NCBI GenBank assembly: GCA_018812265.1
Contig: JAHJDG010000028.1
Span: 1-33,610 of the forward strand
DNA length: 33,610 bases
DNA from: a bacterium
GTDB lineage: Bacteria; Electryoneota; RPQS01
Reading direction: 5' to 3'
Under the pieces are notes generated by a model. It had not been told where the DNA came from and did no database searches. It saw nothing but the letters and a program-made list of their open reading frames with translations. Numbering within the stretch: position 1 is the first letter of the stretch; every line of letters starts with the position of its first letter. Below, piece after piece: positions 1-7,090 of this stretch. Position numbers and translations under genes: made by a program.

Positions 1-1243
1 ACGGAAGCAGGTTGAAGAAGAGACCGTAGAAGATCTCGAAATGACGACCGAACGAGAGCAGAATCGAGAACCCGGAGACGGCAACGAGTCCCCAGAAGAG
101 GCGGTCTTTCTTTCCCCAGAAAGCGAGTATGGCAAAGAGCAGCGGAACGATGCCGAAATAGAAGCTGGACGAGGTGAACGGCATGTCGCCCCAATAGTAG
201 GGCGATTTGAGACCGAACCACGACGGCACGATGAGCGTGAGCAGCTCGCGGGGGGCGAACGACCACATGGTGGCGTCGGCCATCGAGTAGCCCGCTTGTT
301 CTCCGGCGGCGGCAATGGCGGGACCCATACCGCGAATGGAATAGCCCAGATACTTGAGCAGCGGAACGTACCACAGCGCGCCGACGGCGAATCCGAGAAG
401 CAGAGCGGCCGCGATGAGTCCGGCGGGTTTGAGCACGAGCAGGGACGCCCGAGTGCGGAGTTCGGGAATCGCCCACATGACGTAGAGAATGCCGACCGTC
501 ACGAAGCTGTAGAACAGAATCTGCGTGTGCCCGCCCATGGCGATTTGCCAGCCGAAGACGATGGCGAGCAGCGCAAAATCATAGAGCCGCCGTTTGGTGA
601 TGACGTTCCACGCAAACAGAACAACCAGCGGCATATAGATGTAGGTGAGCAGTTTTCCTCCATGCGCGGCGGTGGCGAGCGAGACCAGATAGGGATTCCA
701 CGCCATGAGGAGCGCGGCGAAGACCGCGATGAGCACGTCGAAACCCAGCCGGCGGAGGAGCAGAAACGTGAGCAGGCCGCCGAAGAGCAGGTAGGCGACG
801 AGCGGACGGCCGTTCTCGGAGCGATCATTCCAGAAACCCAGCAGGCCGATATTAACGGTGAGCGACTCGGCCCAGTAGCGGGGGGAAAGATACTTGTAGG
901 CCAGCGCGAAGGGCATTCCCATGTATTCATAGTTGAAGTAGGCGCCCGCCGCCAGACCGGGGAATCCTCCGAAGACGTAGGGATTCCACAAAGGGTATTC
1001 GCCGGTCTCGGTTTCGCTTTCGGCGAACTTGTTCATGGCCGCGGCGGATTCGGTATCGTCACCGCGGGAGAAGCTCTTCCCTTCGAGGGGGATTTCATGG
1101 AAGAGCACGAAGACCGCAAGAAAAATCGCCACACACGCGATGAGATCGGCCTGCCACGGTTTGAGTCCGCCGGTGGGGGATTTCACCGGCGAGGCGGCGT
1201 GTGTCTGGGAACGCGCCTTGCTTTTGGCTTTCTTGGCTGTCAA
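1..1243 (-). CDS. YfhO-like multi-spanning membrane protein (partial, C-terminus off window)
   Basis: About 414 codons are visible; the gene runs off the left edge. The start is a TTG at 1243 with a GAGG Shine-Dalgarno 6 bases upstream; no ATG lies near it, and the frame is closed just upstream by the lptA stop codon. A short Lys/Ala-rich cytoplasmic N-terminus is followed by a first membrane helix and then many hydrophobic segments. The motif YWGDMPFT near residue 350, followed by FYFGIVPLL and later LLSFGRHFEIFYGLFF, is what I recall of the YfhO family, whose members are GT-C-like membrane proteins linked to cell-surface glycopolymers (for example lipoteichoic acid glycosylation in Firmicutes). 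It is the last visible gene of the kds-lpt operon, 18 bases after lptA, so a role in modifying LPS or another envelope glycan is plausible but inferred. The substrate is unknown. Confidence 0.8.
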   Translation of the reverse strand, partial: MTAKKAKSKARSQTHAASPVKSPTGGLKPWQADLIACVAIFLAVFVLFHEIPLEGKSFSRGDDTESAAAMNKFAESETETGEYPLWNPYVFGGFPGLAAGAYFNYEYMGMPFALAYKYLSPRYWAESLTVNIGLLGFWNDRSENGRPLVAYLLFGGLLTFLLLRRLGFDVLIAVFAALLMAWNPYLVSLATAAHGGKLLTYIYMPLVVLFAWNVITKRRLYDFALLAIVFGWQIAMGGHTQILFYSFVTVGILYVMWAIPELRTRASLLVLKPAGLIAAALLLGFAVGALWYVPLLKYLGYSIRGMGPAIAAAGEQAGYSMADATMWSFAPRELLTLIVPSWFGLKSPYYWGDMPFTSSSFYFGIVPLLFAILAFWGKKDRLFWGLVAVSGFSILLSFGRHFEIFYGLFFNLLP

Positions 1244-1261
1244 GTGATCCTCGAAGCGAGT

Positions 1262-2368
1262 TTAGCGTTTGATGTCGTTGTTTGCCGGGACGGCGGTCAG
1301 ACGCTGAGGTGTATAGGTTCCTTGGGTGCCGCCTTCGACGCGGATGCGCGACATCTGACGATCGGCGAAGAAGATGAGAAGACGGTCGCCCGAGGTGACG
1401 TTCATGCCGCGCTTCTTATCCTGATCGCGGATGTAGTAGGTGGCGATAGCCGTTCCCTCGACGAGGGCTTCGGTGATGACGCCATCCGTAATCCAGAGGG
1501 TCATGCGCTGGCCTTCCATGCGATTGAGAGGCTCGGGGAAACTGCTGTCGGCGGGGCTGGTGGCCAAGGCCTGGCCGATCATTTCCACTCGCGAAAGCTG
1601 CTCGTTGTCGAAGAACAGCTTCATGGTGTCGCCGCGGGTGTGGTTTTCGCCGCGCACGGCCTCGGGAGAGCCGAGCAGGACGGCCATTCGTTCGTCGGTG
1701 AAGTAGTCGAGAACCTGCCCGGTGGCGACCAGACTGTCGCGCACGATGGTCACGTTGCCGGCGACGCGAACCCGCTTTTCTTCGCCGAAATACTCCACCG
1801 TATCGCCGGTGACGCGGGTGACGATGCGGAACGTGGAATCGCCTTCGGTCATCACCGGATTACCGGTAACCCGTCCGTATTGGCGCACGTGATCCAGATA
1901 ACCGATTTGTCCGATCAGAACCAGACGGCGGCTGCGTTCGTTGATGCGGACGTCATCGAACAAATGCCCTTGCGAGAGTTGTTGGTAGTAGCGCGCGCGG
2001 CGGGACGTGACCGAGAGCGTGTCTCCCTGATAGACGCGGACGTGGCCGCCGGCTTCGATGACCTCGGAAAGCTCGTCGTAGGTGATCTTGTCCGCGAGCA
2101 GAATCCGGTGCGGATCGCGCACCTCGACGTTACGCAGGAAAACCACCCGGCCCGAGTCGGGATAGTGGAGCGCGTGGTCGCAGGTCATCGTCAAGCTGTC
2201 CTTGGTCATCTTGACGTCGCCGCGCAGCTCCCGGCAGATGACGCCACCCTCTTCGGTGACCACAAGCGAATTGGCGTGATCGAGATGAATCGGACTTCGC
2301 GTCTGAGCGATGACGGCGACGGCGAAGAGGGGAACGATCCACCAGAGTAGTTTGCCCGAACGCGCCAC
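1262..2368 (-). CDS. lptA: LptA/OstA-family LPS transport protein
   Basis: A 368-residue exported protein. A hydrophobic N-terminal segment (residues 6-22, LLWWIVPLFAVAVIAQ) looks like a signal peptide. The rest is a series of short beta-type repeats of the OstA/LptA kind (for example GDVKMTKDSLTMTCDHALHY and RVFLRNVEVRDPHRILLADK-like units), which form the periplasmic jelly-roll bridge that carries LPS from LptC to LptD. It is about twice the length of E. coli LptA (185 aa), so it may hold two OstA domains in tandem, as in several FCB-group bacteria. The GTG start directly abuts the lptC stop (TAAGTG), and GGGAGAC upstream can serve as ribosome binding site. Alternative: an LptD N-terminal-like OstA protein, but no C-terminal barrel is present. 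Confidence 0.8.
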   Translation of the reverse strand: MARSGKLLWWIVPLFAVAVIAQTRSPIHLDHANSLVVTEEGGVICRELRGDVKMTKDSLTMTCDHALHYPDSGRVVFLRNVEVRDPHRILLADKITYDELSEVIEAGGHVRVYQGDTLSVTSRRARYYQQLSQGHLFDDVRINERSRRLVLIGQIGYLDHVRQYGRVTGNPVMTEGDSTFRIVTRVTGDTVEYFGEEKRVRVAGNVTIVRDSLVATGQVLDYFTDERMAVLLGSPEAVRGENHTRGDTMKLFFDNEQLSRVEMIGQALATSPADSSFPEPLNRMEGQRMTLWITDGVITEALVEGTAIATYYIRDQDKKRGMNVTSGDRLLIFFADRQMSRIRVEGGTQGTYTPQRLTAVPANNDIKR

Positions 2369-2974
2369 TTACAGCGAGTCTCCCGGAAGCGAGTCGGTGA
2401 TTTGAGGCGCGACCGCCAGCGAATCGCGCGCGATTCGCCGTTCCTGTTCACGGAACGTCAAGCCGTAGGGGCGATCAATGCGCCAGTTCCGCAAGTGCTC
2501 GTCGGAGACGAAGCCGATGCCGTACAAGGTGTCGGTGGGCGTGGACAGCTTCACGCGCACGTTGGAGCGAACTTGCCGGGACGTGTTGTCCCAGCGCAGT
2601 TCGGTGGTTTCGAGCATTTCCCCGCTGTCCGACTGGGCGATCACGTTCCCCATGGCGACCATGTCCTTACGGACTTCATCGGTGCGGCCCGAATCGGCCC
2701 ACAGGGTGGAGGTATGAAGTCCCTGTTCGTTGAAGAAATCCATGACCACTCCGCTGTCGAGAAGGACCAGAGAGGTGCGCTCGAACTTGCGGATTCTTCC
2801 GGCCTTCAGAACGCCGCTGATGCGGTCGTTCTGGTAGAAGGTGATGGTGGCTTCGTAGAGCTCTTGCTGGGGCAAGTTCGCGCCGGGAGTGGTTTCCTTG
2901 GCCGGTTCAGTAAGTTGCGTGCAGCCGGCGAGCAGAAGACCGGACACGAAAGACAACAATGCGAAGCGCGTCAC
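2369..2974 (-). CDS. lptC: LptC, LPS export periplasmic lipoprotein
   Basis: A 201-residue protein with a canonical lipobox: LLLAGC ends a short hydrophobic signal, with the lipidated cysteine at residue 18. LptC takes LPS from the inner-membrane LptBFG transporter and passes it to LptA. In proteobacteria LptC is held by a membrane helix; lipoprotein forms are common in the Bacteroidetes/FCB group, which fits the rest of the window. Middle-region phrases such as FNEQGLHTSTLWADSGR (residues about 84-100) match the LptC beta-jellyroll pattern. The GTG start overlaps the kdsD stop in GTGA, suggesting translational coupling, and lptA follows without any gap. lptB, often next to these genes, is not in the window. 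Confidence 0.82.
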   Translation of the reverse strand: MTRFALLSFVSGLLLAGCTQLTEPAKETTPGANLPQQELYEATITFYQNDRISGVLKAGRIRKFERTSLVLLDSGVVMDFFNEQGLHTSTLWADSGRTDEVRKDMVAMGNVIAQSDSGEMLETTELRWDNTSRQVRSNVRVKLSTPTDTLYGIGFVSDEHLRNWRIDRPYGLTFREQERRIARDSLAVAPQITDSLPGDSL

Positions 2975-3975
2975 CGTCCGATTCCCGATTTGAGCAAGTC
3001 GTGGAGATGCACGATGCCGACCAATTTGCCCTCGTCGTCCAGAACAGGCATCACCAGAATATTATGGGTTTCCATCAGGTTGATGGCGCGGGTGACCAGA
3101 GCCGTCGGTTCGATGGACTTAGGGTCTTGCGTGGCAATGTCGGCGGCGGTAAGCAGGTGAAGATCTCCGCCGCGCTCGAAGGTGCGCCGTAAATCGCCGT
3201 CGGTGTAGATACCGAGTAGCTTTCCCGCGTCGTCCACCACGCACGTTGCTCCCAGCCGCTTCAGCGTCATCTCCATGACCACGTCACGAAGCTGCGTATC
3301 GGGCGAGACGATGGGGATTTCACCGCCGGCGTGCATGACCTCCTGAATGCGTTTGGTGAGCCGCCGTCCCAGCACCCCGCCCGGGTGGAGGAAGGCGAAA
3401 TCCTCGGGGCGGAAACGCTTTTCCGTCAACAGAGCCACAGCCAGCGCGTCGCCCATTGCCAGCGCAGCGGTTGTCGAGGCGGTGGGAGCCAGATCAAGCG
3501 GACATCCCTCCTCCACGACCGAAACGTCGAGACGAACGTCGCATTTCTCGGCAATCGAGCTCCGGCAGTTGCCTAAGAGTCCGATGGTCGGAATATTGAG
3601 CAACTTGAGATAGGGAATCAGATTCAGGATTTCCTGGGTCTCGCCGCTCTTGGAAAGAATGATGACTCCATCCTGCCGAGTGACCATTCCGAGATCGCCG
3701 TGGGCGGCCTCGGTCGGGTGGAGAAAATGCGAGGGGGTTCCGGTGCTGGCCAGAGTGGCGGAGATCTTCCGGCCGACGTGTCCGGACTTGCCCATTCCGG
3801 TCACGATCACGCGGCCTCTGACCGCGGCCAGGAGATCGAGCGCGCGGGTGAAGGAGTCGTTCAGCCGCTCGGTCAATGCTCCGACCGCATCGGCCTCGAT
3901 CCGCAGGAGGCGGCGGGCAACGGCCAGACCTTCGCTGCGGGCCGCGTGGGCGAGGGAGGGATCAGTAGTTGCCAC
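2971..3975 (-). CDS. kdsD: D-arabinose 5-phosphate isomerase KdsD
   Basis: 334 residues from the chosen GTG at 3975. KdsD converts ribulose 5-phosphate to arabinose 5-phosphate, the first step of Kdo synthesis for LPS. The N-terminal SIS (sugar isomerase) domain shows GRVIVTGMGKSGHVG, HPTEAAHGDLGM, ILSKSGET and LAPTASTTAALAMGDALA; LHPGGVLGRRL follows. The C-terminal third carries two CBS domains (TLKRLGATCVVDD... and THNILVMPVLDDEGKLVGIVHLHDLL). The length equals E. coli KdsD (328 aa). The frame stays open upstream as far as 4158, but those extra residues lie inside kdsC in another frame and look like noise. The GTG at 3975 overlaps the kdsC end by 14 bases and has GAGG at good spacing. Confidence 0.93.
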   Translation of the reverse strand: MATTDPSLAHAARSEGLAVARRLLRIEADAVGALTERLNDSFTRALDLLAAVRGRVIVTGMGKSGHVGRKISATLASTGTPSHFLHPTEAAHGDLGMVTRQDGVIILSKSGETQEILNLIPYLKLLNIPTIGLLGNCRSSIAEKCDVRLDVSVVEEGCPLDLAPTASTTAALAMGDALAVALLTEKRFRPEDFAFLHPGGVLGRRLTKRIQEVMHAGGEIPIVSPDTQLRDVVMEMTLKRLGATCVVDDAGKLLGIYTDGDLRRTFERGGDLHLLTAADIATQDPKSIEPTALVTRAINLMETHNILVMPVLDDEGKLVGIVHLHDLLKSGIGR

Positions 3976-4516
3976 GAAGCATGTCCTCGATTGCGGTTTC
4001 CCAGTGGCCGGTGGCGGCCAACCAAAGATCCAGGAAATGACGGACGGCGCCCCGACCGCCGGGTTGATCCAGAACGATGTCCACGCGCGCCAAGACTTCG
4101 GGATGGGCGTCCGCCGGAGCCGCCGAAACTCCCGCTCGCTGGATGAGCGAAAGGTCAATGACGTCGTCGCCGATGTAGGCGATGGTTTCCGCCGCTATTC
4201 CCGTCCGTCGGATGATGTCCTCAAAGACGGGAATTTTATGGGTGGCGCCGAGGTGGATTTCGTCAATGCCGAGGTCTTGACAGCGAAGAAGCGTGGCGCG
4301 GGACTGCCGTCCGGAGATGATTCCGGTGCGAAGACCATACTGCCGGAGCCAATAGAGGGCGAGGCCGTCGCGGGTTGAGAAAAGCTTGGTTTCCACGCCC
4401 GAATCATCCAGATGGATAAGGCCATCCGTGAGGACTCCGTCTACATCCATGAGGAGCAGGCGGATGCCGGCGAGCCGCTGGCGTAATTCGGGGTCAAGAT
4501 CGTTTAAGGTTTTCAC
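3962..4516 (-). CDS. kdsC: 3-deoxy-D-manno-octulosonate 8-phosphate phosphatase KdsC
   Basis: A HAD-superfamily phosphatase that removes the phosphate from Kdo 8-phosphate in LPS core synthesis. HAD motif I is LLLMDVDGVLTDG with catalytic Asp24 and Asp26; motif II is in IISGR; the last motif is IAYIGDDVIDL. The C-terminal GGRGAVRHFLDLWL is typical of KdsC. From the GTG at 4516 the protein is 184 aa, close to E. coli KdsC (188 aa). An alternative GTG at 4576 adds 20 residues that do not look conserved and would leave a leader of only about a dozen bases from the predicted promoter. Neither start has a clear Shine-Dalgarno. It is the first gene of the kdsC-kdsD-lptC-lptA operon. Confidence 0.9.
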   Translation of the reverse strand: MKTLNDLDPELRQRLAGIRLLLMDVDGVLTDGLIHLDDSGVETKLFSTRDGLALYWLRQYGLRTGIISGRQSRATLLRCQDLGIDEIHLGATHKIPVFEDIIRRTGIAAETIAYIGDDVIDLSLIQRAGVSAAPADAHPEVLARVDIVLDQPGGRGAVRHFLDLWLAATGHWETAIEDMLRGNY

Positions 4517-4547
4517 CGAAATACACTGGGGTTGGTGAGCAAGATTT

Positions 4548-4570
4548 CCCTTGGAGTTCTCTCCCAAGGG
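4548..4570 (-). promoter_or_regulatory. Hairpin in the kdsC leader or start region
   Basis: On the minus strand CCCTTGGGAG and CTCCAAGGG flank an AGAA loop, giving a 9-bp stem with one bulged G. It lies between the predicted transcription start and the GTG at 4516, or inside codons 3-10 if the upstream GTG at 4576 is used. No T-run follows, so a terminator is unlikely. It could affect translation or mRNA stability. Confidence 0.4.
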
Positions 4571-4595
4571 GTACACTTTTTGCTTGTTATCGCTA

Positions 4596-4624
4596 AAGAT
4601 AAGACATCAGGCAGGCAAAGTCAA
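4596..4624 (-). promoter_or_regulatory. Predicted sigma-70-type promoter of the kds-lpt operon
   Basis: Read on the minus strand: TTGACT (4624-4619), a 17-base spacer, then TATCTT (4601-4596). Five of six bases match the -35 consensus and four of six the -10 consensus, at ideal spacing. Transcription would start near 4589, just upstream of kdsC. Confidence 0.6.
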
Positions 4625-4968
4625 GGGGCGTGGGGATCGCCGAGAGGCCTTGTGATATGTCATAACGAGTTGTAGACACGTGTGTTGCGGTGACGGATTG
4701 GATTTGTGGACGGCTCTGGGGGCACGGCCAGTAGTCTCTTCCCCGCGCAGGTGTGCAAGATTGTCCAATTCGGCAATAGCGAAAGAGTTTTCCCTGCCTC
4801 TTGATTCACTTCCGATGGTTCGGCTCCAAACGTAGGTTTTGCCTTGATTTTGTGAGTGGCGACCATTACTTTTAGGTATGGGTCAAAAACGATTGGATTT
4901 CGGCCCGTCTCTGGAAGTGATTTCTGATCAAGGCGCACGTGTGTCAAGCGGTTTATCTAACCTCTCCC
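4625..4968. other. Divergent intergenic region without recognised gene
   Basis: This gap separates the minus-strand kds-lpt operon from the plus-strand secreted-protein cluster. Its only notable content besides the kdsC promoter at its left edge is a weak candidate plus-strand promoter, TTGATT, 17 bases, TACTTT, near 4853-4881. A 95-codon minus-strand frame (4947-4660) has no ribosome binding site and no coding-like composition. No tRNA or clear terminator was seen. Confidence 0.5.
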
Positions 4969-5958
4969 ATGCTTTCAGCTCGTAGCATCCTCTGGGTGAT
5001 ACTTTCGCTGGCGGCGAGTGCGATTGCCATTCAGGCCGGTTCGCGCGAGCCGGTGGCGGTATCCGTTGAATGCGCGGGAGTAGAGCCGTGTTTCACCCTT
5101 GACGAGCCCACGGACACGCTTCGGCAGGACGACAACCGTCCAGTGTATGCTTTTCGATTTCCGGACGCATATGGCGATGATCTGCGGAATCAGCGGTTTC
5201 GAGCTCCGGATCGGGCGCACGTTCGAGGCGTGCTATTCGCTTTCCCGACCCGCGGATCTGCACAGTGGACGACCGGCTCGCCCGACCTCGTGGTGAAGTT
5301 GTGGCCGATGGGCGAAGACTCCCTGCCGGTAGCGGGCGGAGAATGGCTCTCGGATACGGTGGCTTTCGAGGAATGGGCTTCGCATGTCTACTCCCTCGAT
5401 TCGACGTGGCGGGGAGATTCGACACAGTTCGTGTACGTTGACCTCGCGACTCACGAAATCCAGTTGGACAGCGGGCAGTGGTTTCATGCGGGCTATTCGG
5501 CGGTTCTCGAGGCGGGGGACTCGCTGGCGATTCTCGCGGATGATGGGATTCCCGAGACCTCGTATGCGAGCGAATGGTACAACGGACGGTTCGTGCTGAT
5601 GCGCGACGGTTGGCGGAGCGTGAACTTTTTTATGCGGGTGGTGGTGAGTCTGGATTCGGCAGGGCTGAACGTCCTCGGCCCGGACGGGACGGTGGCCGAT
5701 CTTTCTTTGTGTACGGTTTATCCCAATCCATTCAACAGTCGCACGACGATCTCGTTTGACGTTATACGGCCCGGTATCGTGCGGCTAAGTATGTTCGATC
5801 TTTTGGGGAGGGAACGGCTCCTGTTGCTCGATGAACATAAATCGGCGGGCCGCTATCGCGTTAACCTCGATGGGAATGATCTTTCGTCGGGAGTTTATTT
5901 CGTTCAGGTGTGGACGCTCGGACGGCGGCAGGCGATTCGGCTGGTGTTGACGAAGTAA
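4969..5958 (+). CDS. Exported protein with C-terminal T9SS/FlgD-Ig-like sorting domain
   Basis: 329 residues from the ATG at 4969, which directly begins a good signal peptide (ARSILWVILSLAASAIAIQAG). An in-frame GTG at 4939 would put ten extra residues before it. The central part (about residues 30-235) is rich in Asp, Ser and Trp and has no family I recognise; it reads as a beta-sandwich (for example QFVYVDLATHEIQLDSGQWFHAGYSAVL). The last ~80 residues have VYPNPFNSRTTISFDV, LSMFDLLGRE and SSGVYFVQVW...RLVLTK, the pattern of the type A T9SS/Por sorting domain or FlgD-Ig-like tails of FCB bacteria. Such tails are removed or used to anchor the protein at the cell surface when T9SS is present. 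No strong Shine-Dalgarno precedes the ATG. Function unknown. Confidence 0.75.
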   Translation: MLSARSILWVILSLAASAIAIQAGSREPVAVSVECAGVEPCFTLDEPTDTLRQDDNRPVYAFRFPDAYGDDLRNQRFRAPDRAHVRGVLFAFPTRGSAQWTTGSPDLVVKLWPMGEDSLPVAGGEWLSDTVAFEEWASHVYSLDSTWRGDSTQFVYVDLATHEIQLDSGQWFHAGYSAVLEAGDSLAILADDGIPETSYASEWYNGRFVLMRDGWRSVNFFMRVVVSLDSAGLNVLGPDGTVADLSLCTVYPNPFNSRTTISFDVIRPGIVRLSMFDLLGRERLLLLDEHKSAGRYRVNLDGNDLSSGVYFVQVWTLGRRQAIRLVLTK

Positions 5959-5971
5959 TCCTGACGATTTC

Positions 5972-7090
5972 ATGGACGAAAGTACCTTCCCCACCGAGTC
6001 CTTCATCAAATGGCAGCCGTCGCCGCTTATGGAATGGGCCAAGGCGATTGCCGGACGCGGGCGATACAATCTGGCGCGGAGCGGCGTCCCCTCGGTGACG
6101 GATGTGCGCGAGATTCCGGGCGGGCCGTTCGAAGCGGATTTATGGGGCCATAACGAAGGGGGGCACGAAGGGCTGAAGGGATGCATCGCCGCCATGTACG
6201 GCGAAGCGCCGGCGAACGTGCTGCTGGCCCAGGGTGCAAGCGAGTGCAACTTCCTCATCGCCGGAGCCGTGCTGGCGGGCGGAGGATCGGCAATCGTCGA
6301 GACGCCCGTATACGAACCGCTTTTGCGGGCTATCGAAGTCTGGGCGGATCGCGTGATTCGGCTTCCGCGGCGGCGCGAGAACGGATTTCAACCCGATCCC
6401 GATGAGCTGCGACGGCTGGCGGCAAAAGACGTGCGGCTGGTGGTGCTGACGGACCTGCACAATCCCACGCACGTGGCTCTCGAACCCGCGCGCCTGCAGG
6501 AGATTATGACGGCGGCGCGGGAGACGGGTGCGATGGTGATGATTGACGAAGTGTTCTTGCCGATGCTGCGGCGCGATCATCGAACGCACGGACACGAATT
6601 CGGGGCGATCTCGGTGAACGGTCTGGACAAGTCGTGGGGACTGGACGCGATCCGAGTGGGATGGGCGGTGGGACCCGAGGAGATTGTCGGGCGAGCCTAT
6701 CGCCTGAACAACCTGCTGGGAGTGAATCAGCCGTACCTGACGGAAGACCTGGCGTTTCGGATTTTAAGCAGCCGCGTGGCCGTGGAATCGCTGATTGGCC
6801 GGGCCGATCGAGCGAACGAGGGACGGGCGCTGCTGGATGAGTTCGTGGAGCAGACCCCGGAGGTTCGCTATGTGCCGTCGGATGGCGGGATTTCGGCGGT
6901 GGTGGAATTGCCGGAGGGAATCAGCGACCGAGAACTTGCCGAGCGTTTGCTGGCGGAGGAGCATACCGTGGTGTTTCCGGGAAGTTTCTTTGAGTATCCG
7001 GGAACGCTGCGCGTGAGTTTCGGCGGCGGTACGGAAGAAACGAGAGAAGGATTCCGGAGACTGAGCCAACGGATAAGGACGGGATCATGA
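5972..7090 (+). CDS. PLP-dependent aminotransferase, class I/II
   Basis: 372 residues of the fold-type I aminotransferase family (aspartate aminotransferase/MalY-like). Visible cofactor features: GASECNF at 88-94 (phosphate-binding region), Tyr114 in TPVYEPLL (ring stacking), Asn164 in LHNPT, Asp192 in MMIDEV (pyridine nitrogen), and the Schiff-base lysine Lys220 in LDKSWGLDAIRVGW with Arg228 for the phosphate. The C-terminal PGSFF...GTLRVSFGGG resembles the carboxylate-binding Arg region. The amino acid substrate cannot be told from sequence; it is shorter (372 vs ~395 aa) than AspC-type enzymes. It follows the preceding gene by 13 bases, and its TGA overlaps the ATG of the protease (ATGA), so it is translationally coupled to secreted-protein genes with no obvious metabolic link. 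Confidence 0.85.
   Translation: MDESTFPTESFIKWQPSPLMEWAKAIAGRGRYNLARSGVPSVTDVREIPGGPFEADLWGHNEGGHEGLKGCIAAMYGEAPANVLLAQGASECNFLIAGAVLAGGGSAIVETPVYEPLLRAIEVWADRVIRLPRRRENGFQPDPDELRRLAAKDVRLVVLTDLHNPTHVALEPARLQEIMTAARETGAMVMIDEVFLPMLRRDHRTHGHEFGAISVNGLDKSWGLDAIRVGWAVGPEEIVGRAYRLNNLLGVNQPYLTEDLAFRILSSRVAVESLIGRADRANEGRALLDEFVEQTPEVRYVPSDGGISAVVELPEGISDRELAERLLAEEHTVVFPGSFFEYPGTLRVSFGGGTEETREGFRRLSQRIRTGS

Noticed and set aside
41-2350. Very long plus-strand open frame (769 codons) opposite the YfhO-like and lptA genes
   Set aside because: Composition is Arg/Glu/Gly/His-rich with no domain or signal. It is antisense to genes with recognisable motifs; long antisense frames are usual in GC-rich coding DNA.
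3976-4158. N-terminal extension of kdsD to 4158
   Set aside because: The additional residues lie in kdsC coding sequence and have no SIS-family similarity; GTG 3975 gives normal family length.
4817-4827. GGTTCGGCTCC resembling a tRNA T-loop
   Set aside because: No acceptor, D or anticodon arms can be paired around it.
4660-4947. 95-codon minus-strand frame in the divergent intergenic region
   Set aside because: No ribosome site, no recognisable motif, lies where promoters for both flanking operons are expected.
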